Below, one piece after another: positions 1 through 8,993 of a DNA stretch of 45,034 bases (position 1 is its first letter; each line of letters begins with the position of its first letter). The DNA is from Pseudomonas sp. Ant30-3 (GTDB taxonomy: Bacteria; Pseudomonadota; Gammaproteobacteria; Pseudomonadales; Pseudomonadaceae): the NCBI RefSeq assembly GCF_000690905.1, contig NZ_JMCL01000114.1:1-45034 (forward strand), read 5' to 3'. A model generated the notes under the pieces. The model had not been told where the DNA came from. It saw nothing but the letters and a program-made list of their open reading frames with translations, and did no database searches. The translations under genes were made by a program, and so were the position numbers.

Positions 1-112
1 GGGGCCGCTTCGCGACCCAGCGGGAGCAAGCTCCCTCGCCACAAAAGCCCTGCTCACCACGCAAGCTCCCTCGCCACACATGCGCGCTCCCACAGGATTG
101 GTGTGATGGCGA
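1..112. repeat. Degenerate REP-like sequence at window edge
   Basis: Several partial copies of a Pseudomonas REP motif are visible: GGGAGCAAGCTCCCTCGCCA near 21-40, a second copy around 57-77, and a GCTCCCACAGG end near 86-96. No coding region is supported. The element lies just after the stop of the EmrA-like gene, on the side where an inner-membrane efflux pump gene would be expected. Confidence 0.6.
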
Positions 113-1318
113 TCAGCGCCGCGCGGTCTTATTGACCGTGGCACTGTTTTCATGGATCAACCGGGTGATCATCTCGTCGGCCTCGGCCAGTTGACGGTCA
201 TACACCGAGGTGCTGAACGACGCTTTTTGCGGCGGCTGTTGCGCCAGCACCGGGCCGCTCTGGTCGTGCAGGTTCACATCGACCTGCGTCGACAGGCCAA
301 CGCGCAATGGATGTTTTGCCAGCTCTTCAGCATTGATGTGAATCCGCACCGGCACGCGCTGGACGATCTTGATCCAGTTGCCGGTGGCGTTCTGCGCGGG
401 CAACAGGGCAAACGCACTGCCGGTACCGGCGCCGAGGCTGTCGATGGTGCCGCTGTATTTCACGTCGCTGCCGTACAGATCGGCCTCGATGTCGACCGGC
501 TGACCGATGCGCATGTCGCGCAGCTGGGTTTCCTTGAAGTTGGCGTCGATCCACAACTGATCCAGCGGAATCACCGCCATCAGCGCCGTGCCCGGTTGCA
601 CGCGCTGACCGAGTTGCACGGTGCGTTTGGCGACGTAGCCGGTAACCGGCGCGATCAGGGTGCTGCGCGCGTTGGTCAGGTAGGCCTGACGCAATTGCGC
701 GGCGGCCGCCATCACATCCGGGTGCGACGAAACCACCGTGTCGTCGACCAGCGCGCTCGTGGTCATCAGTTGCTGACGGGCGTTGGCCAAAGCGTTTTGC
801 GCCGAGGTCAGGTCGTCGCGAGCGTGGGACAGTTCTTCCTGGGAAATCGCCCCACCGGCGGCGAGGCTTTTGCGCCGGTTGAAGTTGTCCTGCGCCTTTT
901 GCACTTCAGCCTGTTGCGCGTTGACCTGGGCTTTCATCCCGTCGACGTTGCTGTACAAACCGCGCACCTGGCGCACGGTGCGGGCCAGATTGGCCTGGGC
1001 ACTTTGCAGCCCGACCTGCGCGTCGTTCGGGTCGAAATTGATCAACACCTGGCCTTCATGCACCAGGTCGCCATCGTCGGCGCCGATGCTGACCACGGTG
1101 CCGGTGACCAGGGGAGTGATTTCCACCACGTTGCCGTTCACATAGGCATCGTCGGTGCTTTCATTCCAGCGCCCGTAAAGCTCGTGATAAGCCCAGACGC
1201 CGAGGCCGGCGAGCACCACGACGATTGCCAGCACCACGAGCATGATTTTGCGTTTGCGCGGGTTGCTTGTGTCAGACGCTTGATTGTTTGAAGCAGGAGT
1301 TGTTTCGGCAGTGGCCAT
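113..1318 (-). CDS. EmrA/HlyD-family efflux periplasmic adaptor subunit
   Basis: This 401-residue membrane fusion protein would link an inner-membrane MFS (DHA2-type) drug pump to an outer-membrane channel. A short cytoplasmic N-terminus is followed by one membrane anchor (about residues 25-44) and the EmrA-typical STDDAYVNG stretch (54-62), which begins the first half of the lipoyl-like domain. An Ala/Gln-rich coiled-coil hairpin (about 105-215) follows, then the second lipoyl half (about 216-235) and a beta-barrel part. It starts 5 bp after the outer-membrane lipoprotein gene and belongs to the marR-led operon. The partner pump is not in the window; it could lie beyond the left edge. The efflux-adaptor assignment is strong, the substrate unknown. 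Confidence 0.9.
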   Translation of the reverse strand: MATAETTPASNNQASDTSNPRKRKIMLVVLAIVVVLAGLGVWAYHELYGRWNESTDDAYVNGNVVEITPLVTGTVVSIGADDGDLVHEGQVLINFDPNDAQVGLQSAQANLARTVRQVRGLYSNVDGMKAQVNAQQAEVQKAQDNFNRRKSLAAGGAISQEELSHARDDLTSAQNALANARQQLMTTSALVDDTVVSSHPDVMAAAAQLRQAYLTNARSTLIAPVTGYVAKRTVQLGQRVQPGTALMAVIPLDQLWIDANFKETQLRDMRIGQPVDIEADLYGSDVKYSGTIDSLGAGTGSAFALLPAQNATGNWIKIVQRVPVRIHINAEELAKHPLRVGLSTQVDVNLHDQSGPVLAQQPPQKASFSTSVYDRQLAEADEMITRLIHENSATVNKTARR

Positions 1319-1323
1319 GACAA

Positions 1324-2802
1324 TTACCTTGAAAGAGTTGTGCTGTGTGGCGGATTTGCATCAGCGGCGGTCTGGGTTTCACTCTGGAAACCGCCCCCCA
1401 GCGCCTGCATCAGTTGGATCGACAAGTCGATCTGCTCGGCATTCAGGTTGGCCAGTTGACGCTGGGCCTGGAGCAGTTGCTGCTCGATGCTGAGCACATC
1501 GAGGTAATTGCCGATGCCGGAGCCATAACGCTGCACCACGGTGTCGTAAGAATTCTGGGCGATGTCGGTGGCGTGCTGCTGCGCACCGATCTGTCGACCG
1601 ATGTCGCGCAACTGGTTGATGCTGTCGCTGACATCACCCAGGGCTCGCACCAGACTTTTGTTGTACTGCGCCACGGCGAGGTCGTAATCGGCATCGCGCG
1701 AATCGAGGTCGGCGCGCAAACGGCCGCCGTCAAAAATCGGCAGCGAGATGGTCGGCCCGACATTGAAGAAGCGGCTGGCCGAACCAAACATCGCATCGCC
1801 CAGCAACGACTCGACACCGGCCGCAGCGCTCAGGTTGAGGTTGGGATAGAAGCGGGTTTTGCCGGCATCGATATTCTTGCTCGCGGCCTCGACCCGCCAG
1901 CGCGCAGCGACCAGGTCCGGCCGCCGACCGAGCAGTTCGGCGGGCAGCACCGATGGCAATGCCACGGCACTGGCCTGAAGAATCTTCGGCCGGGCAATCT
2001 CGTTACCGCGATCCGGGCCTTTGCCGAGCAAGACCGCCAAGGCGATTTTCGCCGTTTGCAGGCGTTTCTCGGCGTCAATCAGACTGGCTTGGGACGTGGC
2101 TTCCAGGCTTTCGGTCTGCTGAAACTGATACTCGCTGTCGATACCGGCGCTCAGACGACGTTTGCTCAGGTCGAGCATCTGCCGAGTGCGCTTGAGGTCT
2201 TCGCTGGCCAGGTCGTAAACAATGTGTGCCTGACCGAGATCGCTGTAAGCGCGGGCGACATCGGCAGACAGAGTCAACTGCGCGGCTTGTTGATCGACTT
2301 CAGCGGCGCGGGCCTGGCCGAGCGCAGCTTCCCAGGCGGCACGCTGGCCACCCCAGAGATCGAAGTTGTAATTGAAACTGGCGCCGAGGTTACGCAAGGT
2401 CGAATACGTGCCGCCCTGCCCGCTAGGGTCTTGATCCCGGGCCAGACGCGAACGGCTGATGCCGGCGCTGGCGTCGAGGGTCGGCATGCGCTCGGCGTCG
2501 GCGGCGTAAGCGGCAGCACTGGCCTGGTGGGCGCGAGCTTCGGCGATCTGCATGTCCGGGCTGTCGCGCAAGGCTTCGCGGATCAGGCCATCGAGTTGCG
2601 GGTCACCGAGGTTTTTCCACCAGTCGCTTTTCGGCCAGGCCGCTGGCGTTAACGTCACGCCACTGAGCGATTGCCCGGCTTTGAGGTTTTTCGCATCGAG
2701 GCTGACGCCTTCGGTATTCAAGCCGCTATAGCTGGCACAACCGGCCAGCGTCATGGCCAGCAGCACCAGACTGAAACCGGTGCGCAAGGTTTTACTGTTC
2801 AT
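1324..2802 (-). CDS. NodT/OprM-family outer-membrane efflux lipoprotein
   Basis: This 492-residue protein is an outer-membrane factor of a tripartite efflux pump (TolC/OprM fold). The N-terminus is a lipoprotein signal ending in LAGC (about residues 19-22), so the mature protein should be acylated at Cys22. Two long helical repeats follow, with the family hallmarks LLGRRPDLVAARWRVEAA and PTISLPIFDGGRLRADLDSR. The start ATG overlaps the end of the marR gene by 4 bp (ATGA), showing translational coupling, and the adaptor gene follows after 5 bp. Expression is probably controlled by the MarR protein through the paired palindromes upstream. Substrate cannot be read from sequence. Confidence 0.92.
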   Translation of the reverse strand: MNSKTLRTGFSLVLLAMTLAGCASYSGLNTEGVSLDAKNLKAGQSLSGVTLTPAAWPKSDWWKNLGDPQLDGLIREALRDSPDMQIAEARAHQASAAAYAADAERMPTLDASAGISRSRLARDQDPSGQGGTYSTLRNLGASFNYNFDLWGGQRAAWEAALGQARAAEVDQQAAQLTLSADVARAYSDLGQAHIVYDLASEDLKRTRQMLDLSKRRLSAGIDSEYQFQQTESLEATSQASLIDAEKRLQTAKIALAVLLGKGPDRGNEIARPKILQASAVALPSVLPAELLGRRPDLVAARWRVEAASKNIDAGKTRFYPNLNLSAAAGVESLLGDAMFGSASRFFNVGPTISLPIFDGGRLRADLDSRDADYDLAVAQYNKSLVRALGDVSDSINQLRDIGRQIGAQQHATDIAQNSYDTVVQRYGSGIGNYLDVLSIEQQLLQAQRQLANLNAEQIDLSIQLMQALGGGFQSETQTAADANPPHSTTLSR

Positions 2803-3269
2803 GGTTTACCTATCCGCTGCAGGGTGATCGAGTCACCGGCTGCTGCCAGGATTTTGTGCAGGATGTGTTCGAGGGTTTTCAACTCTTCGGCGGTGATGGC
2901 ACCGGCCAATTCATTCATCGCATCGGCGCCGATCTCCGGCAGACGGTCCATTAACTGCTGACCTTGCTCGGTCAGCACCAGTCGAACCTGGCGACGATCC
3001 GCCTCGGAACGCTGACGGGCGAGGAAGCCTTTCTGTTCCAGACGGTCCAGCATGCGGGTCATCGAGCCGCTGTCCAGCGACAGGTGTCGGCAGAGTTCGG
3101 CCGGGGTATCGACGCCCATCTGCGCCATGATGATCAACACTTTGAACTGCGCGGCGGTGATGCCATGCGGTTCCATGTGCGTGTCGATGATCCGGTCTTT
3201 GAGCAGCGCGGTGCGGCCGAGCAACAGGCCGAGGTGGCAATTCTTGAAATCGTCGGGCGTGAAATGCAT
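2799..3269 (-). CDS. MarR-family transcriptional regulator
   Basis: This 156-residue winged-helix repressor belongs to the MarR/EmrR family. The recognition region runs from TPAELCRHLSLDSGSMTRML (about residues 75-94) into LDRLEQKGFLARQRSEADRR and the wing. Helices flanking the domain would form the dimer interface. It is the first gene of the efflux operon and overlaps the next gene by 4 bp. The promoter region carries two copies of a perfect palindrome, one filling the spacer between -35 and -10 and one downstream, as expected for autorepression relieved by a phenolic or drug ligand. Family assignment is certain; the ligand is unknown. Confidence 0.93.
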   Translation of the reverse strand: MHFTPDDFKNCHLGLLLGRTALLKDRIIDTHMEPHGITAAQFKVLIIMAQMGVDTPAELCRHLSLDSGSMTRMLDRLEQKGFLARQRSEADRRQVRLVLTEQGQQLMDRLPEIGADAMNELAGAITAEELKTLEHILHKILAAAGDSITLQRIGKP

Positions 3270-3286
3270 CGTCTGGTCACCAATTA

Positions 3287-3332
3287 GCTGCCTAGGCAGC
3301 GAGTGTGTGACGAGATGTTACTGCCTAGGCAG
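3287..3332 (-). promoter_or_regulatory. Paired palindromic operators of the marR-efflux operon
   Basis: GCTGCCTAGGCAGC is a perfect 14-bp palindrome at 3287-3300. Its 12-bp core CTGCCTAGGCAG is repeated at 3321-3332, and both cores are followed by CGARTGT. Centres are 33 bp apart, about three helical turns, so two MarR dimers could sit on one DNA face. The upstream copy lies inside the promoter spacer. Confidence 0.8.
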
Positions 3333-3342
3333 CGAATGTCAA
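3315..3342 (-). promoter_or_regulatory. Sigma-70-like promoter of the marR-efflux operon
   Basis: Read on the minus strand, a perfect -35 TTGACA (3342-3337) is followed by a 16-base spacer and a -10 TAACAT (3320-3315). The spacer is almost entirely the CTGCCTAGGCAG palindrome, so repressor binding would exclude RNA polymerase. The marR start codon is about 45 bp downstream. Confidence 0.7.
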
Positions 3343-3384
3343 TGTAATAGTTAGGCTGCTTGGTATTTAGTCGATAGACGATGC

Positions 3385-3525
3385 ATCACAAACCCTGTGG
3401 CGAGGGGGTTTACCCCCGTTTGGCTGCGCAGCAGTCATCTTTTTTTCTGGTTCGGAAATAACCGAGGTCGCAGATTAGTGGGTCGCTGGCGGCCCCACGG
3501 GGGCAAGCCCCCTCACCACAGAGGG
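3385..3525. repeat. REP-like elements between tamB and marR
   Basis: One motif near 3399-3440 begins GTGGCGAGGGGGTTTACCCC and continues into a GCTGCGCAGCAG arm. A second, inverted GGGGGCAAGCCCCCTCACCA motif lies near 3498-3517. Both resemble scattered Pseudomonas REP sequences able to form hairpins. No gene is supported here. Confidence 0.6.
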
Positions 3526-3536
3526 CTCGGCAGGCT

Positions 3537-6500
3537 TTAGAAATCCCGCTTGTAAAAAATATCCAGCGAGCTCGCTACGCCACTGGCCGCTTCCACGTAG
3601 ACCTTTTTGCTCAGTTTGTAGCGCAAAGCAATCGTGTTGGCCGGTTCGAACACGCCGACGCCGTAACGCAGGCTGAGTTTCTCGGAGATATTGCCGCTGG
3701 CGACCACGCTGGTTTCGTCGCCGCTGCCCTCGGTGTCGAGCTGGAAATCCTCGATACCGAGGTTCTTCGCCATGCTGCTGGTGACCCCCGAGCTGCCCAT
3801 CAAACCCAAGCCCAGTGCGGCCTGAGCCAGCATGTTGTTGTCCTCGCCGGTGGTGCTCAACGGACGCCCCAACACCAGATACGACAACGCCTGCTCCTGA
3901 CTCATCGCCGGCTCGGAGAAGATCTGCGTGGTCGGCTGTTCGGCGCTGCCGCTCAGGCGGATACCAGCGATGACATCGTCGGTCTGGCGGATCGCTTCGA
4001 TGTCCAGATAAGGCTGATCCAGCGGCCCGGCGAACAGCAGTCGCGCACGCCGCACCGTCAAGCGCTGCCCGTAGGCGCGATAACGGCCATCGTTGAGCCA
4101 CAGCTCGCCGCGTGTGTCCATGTTGTCACCGATGTGCACACGCCCTTTCAGGTTGGCGGTCAGGCCGAACCCGCTGAAACTGAGTTTGTCGTCGCCCACC
4201 ACCACGTCGATGTCCATCGACATGGCCATCGGTGGCTTGCCCTCTTCGGTCTGCTCACCAATGATCACCGTGTCATCGGAGACCTTGACCGTTGACGGCG
4301 GCAACTCGCGCACCGTGATGTCGCCGCGCGGCACCAGGACCTTGCCGGCAATCGCCAGTTTGTCGTCCTTCATCGAAATCTTCAGGTCCGGTGCCACTTC
4401 CAGCTTGGCGTACGGTTCAACGGTAACCGGCAACTGTGTGCCCTTGAGCGCCAGGTCCACCACCAACGCCTGACCCCAGGCGATATCGCCGGACAGGCTG
4501 CCCTGCCCGGTCTTGCCACTTTTCCAGCCACCGTTTACCTGCACGGTTTCACCGGCGATTTGCGCCCTCACCTGCAAGTCCCGCAGTTCCATCGGCAATT
4601 CCGGGCCGGACACTTCGCCGTCGCTGAGCAGCAGATTGCCGTTGACCAACGGCGCCATCAGCCCGCCGGACAATGTGCCGCTGCCATTCAGGCGCCCGTT
4701 CAGCGTTTCCACCATCGGCACAAACGGCCGCACCACTGACAAATCCAGACCGCTGAGACGGAAGGAACCGCTCAGTGGCTTGTCGGCCGGCAGTGGATTG
4801 ATTTGTGCCTGAACCATCAGCTCACCGAGTTTGCCGCCGACAAAATTGAGGTCGGTGTCGATACGCTTTGGCGTCAGTTTGCTGGTGAGTTTCAGCGTCT
4901 GGTACGGGAAATCCAGCCACTGCCCTTTATCGCGCATGCGAAGCGTACCGCCGCTGGCGTCGATGCTGATCTGGCCGTTAGGGCCGCTGGCCGGCAGGTC
5001 CAGTTGCAGGTCGGCATTCAGCCGGCCCTGCCAGGCGAGATCCTTGGGCATCCACTGCGCCAGGCTTTCGATCGGGAACTGCCTGAGCTGATAACGCAGT
5101 TTGGGTTCCGGCATCAGGCGCTGGTCCTGGCCGCACAGACTGGCCGCACCGGACAGCCAGCAATGCGCGCCGAGGTTGATCTGGCCGTCAGCCAGGCGTT
5201 CAAGCTTCGCCGGACTTTGCAATTTCCAGTCCTGACCGCCAGCCTGAACAGCGCCACTGGCCAAGCGTCCGCGCCAGTTGCCTTGATCCAGCGCACCGTC
5301 GAGGCCGAGCGCCAGTTTCAATTTCGGCCCGAGCAAATCGAGGCTCAACTTCTGCTTCTTGATATCGCCCTGGGCATTGGCGGTCAGGGTGCCCAGCGAA
5401 GTTTCACCGGCCTGAATGCCGCTGCCCTTCAGATCGATATTCGCCCGCTGCACGCTGTCGAGCGTCGCGTCGAGGTTGAGGCGTTGCAGGCTTTTGTCTT
5501 CGAAAGCCAGTTGGGTGCCTTGCAAAGCGAGCTTGCCTTGTGGCGCCTTGAGCGTGCCGGCGACATCGACGCGACCATTGAGCTGACCGCGCAATTGCGG
5601 CCAGAGCTGGGCCAGGCGCGAGAGCTTGATGTCAATCTGCCCGGCCAGCTTCTGTTGCAGGCTGCCCTTACCCGTGATGCTGTTGTCACCCAGACGAATC
5701 TGCAAGGCGCTGAGCGTCCACTGCTCACCGCCGCCATCGGCCTTGGCCTGAATCACCGCCGGCTGGCCGCGCAGTTTGCCCTTCAAATCCAGGTCTGCGT
5801 TCAGGCTGAGTTTGTCGTTTTTCAGCTCGCCTTTGCTGCGCAGCGGCCCAGCCAGGGTGCCGGGCAATTCCGCCACCCAATACGCCGGGTCGATCGCCGA
5901 CAAATCGAGCGCGGTGTCCCAGGCAATGCCATCGGCAAATTGCAGGTTCAGGTGCCCATCGGCTTTGCCTTGGCCGGCCACCAACTGCAATTGTTGCAAA
6001 TGGATTTTGGTCAGGTCGCCGGCAAACGGGCTGGTCAGGCTGAACGCCCCGGCCGGGCCATCCAGCGCCGCCTTGAAGTTGCCGAGGTAATTGCCGTCGG
6101 TGTAAGAGACTTCACCATTGAAACTGCGCAGTGCCACGGCCGGTTCGTCGATCAGCGGATAGAGACTGTGCCAAGGAAAGTCCAGCCAGTCGATTTTCGC
6201 CGTTGCGCTGAGGCCTTTGCTCCAGTCGACAGCGCCGCTGAGCTTGAGGTTTTGCTTGTCGCTGGCGCTCAGGTCAAGGCCGGCGATTTGCGCGCCGCTG
6301 GCGTCGACTTTGCCTTGCAACAACAACGCGATCGGCCCTTTTTCCCCTGGCAGCGTGGCGGTGCCCTGCAGTTGGTAACCTTTTTTCAGGTCGCCATCGC
6401 CGGTGAGTTCCACATTATTGAGTTGCAGGGTGTCGGGCAAATCCGCAGAAGGTTTGAAGCCATTGGCGGTGATGCGCACCTTGGCGGGCAGGTTTTCCAC

Positions 6501-7205
6501 CAGGGGCTGCAATTCGCCGGTCAATTGCCCATTGAGATAACCGCTGCTGTCGGCGACCAGGTTGAGGGTTTTCAGCAGATTGCCATCCACTTTCAGTTTC
6601 AGTGCCCACGGCTGCGGCGCCGGCAACGTCAGGTTGCCCTCGGCCTTCAACGGCCAGTCGCCCGACGGCTGCAGCAAACCGGACAGATTGAGACTCAGCT
6701 CATCGCGCTGCAACTGCACCGAATCGATCTGCAAACCCTGCTCGGTCCAGTGCGCCGCCAGCTGCAGCCCTTTCAGCTCTTCGCTGCCGTTGAACATCAG
6801 ACTGCCGATCTGAACGTCGCCCAGTTCCAGCGCCAAGGGCAACTTCAAGTCCGGCAACGTGATCGGTCCGCTGTTTTCGTCTTCCGGGCCCGGCGGCAAT
6901 TGCAGACTGATCTGACCGGCTTTCAATTGCTCGATGCACAGGGTCATGCGCAGCAGGCACGAGGGCGACCAGGCGAAAATCGCTTTGCTCAGTTCAACCC
7001 GACTGCTGTCCTGCTGCCACACCAGGTGATCGGCGCTCCACTGCCCGCCGAGCCGCCCCTGAAAATTGTCGACGCTCAGCCCCGGCACCCAACCCAGCGC
7101 CCAGCGACTGCCGGTTGCGGTGCCGAGCAACGTCGCCAGCGTCAGGACGATCAGCATCAGCAACGTAAAAATCGCCAGCAGCGTTATCTTCAAACCACGC
7201 GTCAC
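3537..7205 (-). CDS. tamB: Translocation and assembly module inner-membrane protein TamB
   Basis: This 1222-residue protein is an AsmA/TamB-superfamily bridge protein. It is anchored in the inner membrane by one N-terminal helix (about residues 8-30) and spans the periplasm as a long beta-taco repeat. It works with TamA in outer-membrane protein assembly and, as the family is now understood, in lipid transport. The body is a monotonous series of beta strands rich in L, G, D and N. The C-terminal DUF490/TamB domain ends with LRYGVGVFEPANTIALRYKL followed by a short aromatic end (FYKRDF). Length is close to the E. coli protein. It overlaps tamA by 4 bp. Confidence 0.93.
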   Translation of the reverse strand: MTRGLKITLLAIFTLLMLIVLTLATLLGTATGSRWALGWVPGLSVDNFQGRLGGQWSADHLVWQQDSSRVELSKAIFAWSPSCLLRMTLCIEQLKAGQISLQLPPGPEDENSGPITLPDLKLPLALELGDVQIGSLMFNGSEELKGLQLAAHWTEQGLQIDSVQLQRDELSLNLSGLLQPSGDWPLKAEGNLTLPAPQPWALKLKVDGNLLKTLNLVADSSGYLNGQLTGELQPLVENLPAKVRITANGFKPSADLPDTLQLNNVELTGDGDLKKGYQLQGTATLPGEKGPIALLLQGKVDASGAQIAGLDLSASDKQNLKLSGAVDWSKGLSATAKIDWLDFPWHSLYPLIDEPAVALRSFNGEVSYTDGNYLGNFKAALDGPAGAFSLTSPFAGDLTKIHLQQLQLVAGQGKADGHLNLQFADGIAWDTALDLSAIDPAYWVAELPGTLAGPLRSKGELKNDKLSLNADLDLKGKLRGQPAVIQAKADGGGEQWTLSALQIRLGDNSITGKGSLQQKLAGQIDIKLSRLAQLWPQLRGQLNGRVDVAGTLKAPQGKLALQGTQLAFEDKSLQRLNLDATLDSVQRANIDLKGSGIQAGETSLGTLTANAQGDIKKQKLSLDLLGPKLKLALGLDGALDQGNWRGRLASGAVQAGGQDWKLQSPAKLERLADGQINLGAHCWLSGAASLCGQDQRLMPEPKLRYQLRQFPIESLAQWMPKDLAWQGRLNADLQLDLPASGPNGQISIDASGGTLRMRDKGQWLDFPYQTLKLTSKLTPKRIDTDLNFVGGKLGELMVQAQINPLPADKPLSGSFRLSGLDLSVVRPFVPMVETLNGRLNGSGTLSGGLMAPLVNGNLLLSDGEVSGPELPMELRDLQVRAQIAGETVQVNGGWKSGKTGQGSLSGDIAWGQALVVDLALKGTQLPVTVEPYAKLEVAPDLKISMKDDKLAIAGKVLVPRGDITVRELPPSTVKVSDDTVIIGEQTEEGKPPMAMSMDIDVVVGDDKLSFSGFGLTANLKGRVHIGDNMDTRGELWLNDGRYRAYGQRLTVRRARLLFAGPLDQPYLDIEAIRQTDDVIAGIRLSGSAEQPTTQIFSEPAMSQEQALSYLVLGRPLSTTGEDNNMLAQAALGLGLMGSSGVTSSMAKNLGIEDFQLDTEGSGDETSVVASGNISEKLSLRYGVGVFEPANTIALRYKLSKKVYVEAASGVASSLDIFYKRDF

Positions 7206-8929
7206 AGCTCAGGCCCCATGGAAAAGTGCAGCCGAATGCCGCCGTCGTCGTCCAGCGCATGGGCCAGGTCGAGGCGAATCGGCCCCACGGGTGAGACCCA
7301 GCGCACGCCGACACCGACGCCGGTCTTGAGGTCTGGCAAGTCGAGCGAATTGAATGAATTGCCCTGATCGACAAACGTCGCGATCCGCCACTTCTCGGCC
7401 ACCGAATACTGATACTCGACGCTGCCGGCAATCATGTAGCGACCCCCGATGCGGTCGCCGTCGGAGTTCTCCGGCGACAGGCTCTGGTAATCGTAGCCGC
7501 GCACGCTCTGGTCGCCACCGGCAAAGAAACGCAGCGACGGCGGCACTGATTTGTAGCCGTTGGTGGCACTGCCGCCGACCTGCACCCGACCGAGCAAACG
7601 GTGTTTATCGAACACGGTTGTCAGGCCTTTCACCAGCGCGGTGCCGTATAACAGATTGGTGTCGGAGCCCAGTCCTTCCTTGGCCACTTTGGTTTCGAAC
7701 TGCAGACGGTAGCCATTTTGCGGGTCGATACGGTTGTCGCTCTTCAGGTAGGAATAACTGACGCCGGGCATCAGCAACGTGCTCAACCCGGAATCATCAC
7801 CGAGGCGATACTCCTCGCGCTGCCACTTCAGCGAAACCACGCGCTGCCAGCCGCTGGGCAATTTGCTGTGCCATTCCGGGCCGAGCGTCAGCAGTTTGCT
7901 GAGGCTGTCGTCGTCGGCAATTTCTTCGCTCTGATAGCCGCCGGCAAAGCGCAGTTTGTCGGTCAGCGGCGGGTCGAGCGGAATGTCGTAAAACAGGCCG
8001 ACGTTTTGCCGTGGCGCGGATATCTCGGTTTCCCAGCCGTAGCTGTGGCCCTGCGGGTTGACCCAGTGGCGTGTCCAGTTGGCTTTGACCCGTGGGCCGA
8101 CGTCGGTCGAGTAGCCGACACCCAGCCCCATGGTGCGTGGCTTGCGGGTCTCGAGTTTGACGTCGACCGGGATTACGTTCTGCTTTGACGCAGTGGGCGC
8201 AGCGTCGACGCGCACGCCTTCGAAATAGCCGCTCGATTGCAGCGCCTGACTGAGTTCGGCGATCAGTTCGGAGTCGTAGGGCGCGCCGGCCTTGAACGGC
8301 ACCATGCGTTGCAGCAGGTCTTCATCAAACGGCGTGTCGCCTTCAAAACTGACGTTGCCCAGGGCATAACGCGGACCACTGTCGTAAACCAGATCGATAT
8401 CGGCCACACCGGCGCGCGGGTCGACCGCCAGTTTCTGGCTTGTGAAACGTCCGCTGAAAAAGCCGTAGCGCGAGGCTTGATTCTGGATGAGGCGCTTGGC
8501 GTCTTCGTATTGGCCATGGTTGAGCACGGCACCGGTTTGCAGCGCAGCACTTTTGGGTAAACGAAAGGATTTGAGGCTGGCAGCAGGGCCATCGACGCGC
8601 AGGGTGACAGTGCGCAGATGCACCGGCTCGCCGGGGATGATGTTCAGGATCAGGTGCGGTGTCTTGCCGCCGGTCACGTTGCTGTCGATCTGCGGCTGGT
8701 AGTAACCCAAGGCCTGTGCGGCTTTGCGTGCCTGCTCTTCAGCGCCACGGCTGAAGCGCAGCAAGGCCTCTTCGTCGCGATCGCCGAGGCTGCCGATATA
8801 GCCCTCTATATTGGCCTTGAGTTCATCGTTGGACGGTTTGATCCGTACATCCAATTCACTTTGCGCCAGCGCCGCACAGCTGGTGATCAGCATCAGCACG
8901 CCGCTGGTAAATCTTGCTGGAAACTTCAT
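7202..8929 (-). CDS. tamA: Translocation and assembly module outer-membrane protein TamA
   Basis: This 575-residue Omp85/BamA-superfamily protein has a signal peptide ending after TSCAALA (about residue 22). About three periplasmic POTRA domains follow (about 23-270), then a 16-strand barrel with conserved stretches such as RFFAGGDQSVRGYDYQSLSP (BamA-type loop 6 VRGY motif) and a final strand ending HFSMGPEL. It inserts or assembles proteins in the outer membrane together with TamB, whose start codon overlaps this gene's stop by 4 bp. No clear SD is visible before the chosen ATG, but the signal peptide begins directly there. Confidence 0.93.
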   Translation of the reverse strand: MKFPARFTSGVLMLITSCAALAQSELDVRIKPSNDELKANIEGYIGSLGDRDEEALLRFSRGAEEQARKAAQALGYYQPQIDSNVTGGKTPHLILNIIPGEPVHLRTVTLRVDGPAASLKSFRLPKSAALQTGAVLNHGQYEDAKRLIQNQASRYGFFSGRFTSQKLAVDPRAGVADIDLVYDSGPRYALGNVSFEGDTPFDEDLLQRMVPFKAGAPYDSELIAELSQALQSSGYFEGVRVDAAPTASKQNVIPVDVKLETRKPRTMGLGVGYSTDVGPRVKANWTRHWVNPQGHSYGWETEISAPRQNVGLFYDIPLDPPLTDKLRFAGGYQSEEIADDDSLSKLLTLGPEWHSKLPSGWQRVVSLKWQREEYRLGDDSGLSTLLMPGVSYSYLKSDNRIDPQNGYRLQFETKVAKEGLGSDTNLLYGTALVKGLTTVFDKHRLLGRVQVGGSATNGYKSVPPSLRFFAGGDQSVRGYDYQSLSPENSDGDRIGGRYMIAGSVEYQYSVAEKWRIATFVDQGNSFNSLDLPDLKTGVGVGVRWVSPVGPIRLDLAHALDDDGGIRLHFSMGPEL

Positions 8930-8993
8930 AGGCGGATGCTATCACGAGCTCGGGAGCGTGATAGAGCCCGGTTCGTAAGGAAAAGTTCGACCT

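Noticed and set aside
4803..7367. Open frame of 854 codons on the plus strand
   Set aside because: It lies fully opposite tamB/tamA, has a Gln/Arg/Ala-rich composition without domain features, and is explained by high GC third positions on the other strand.
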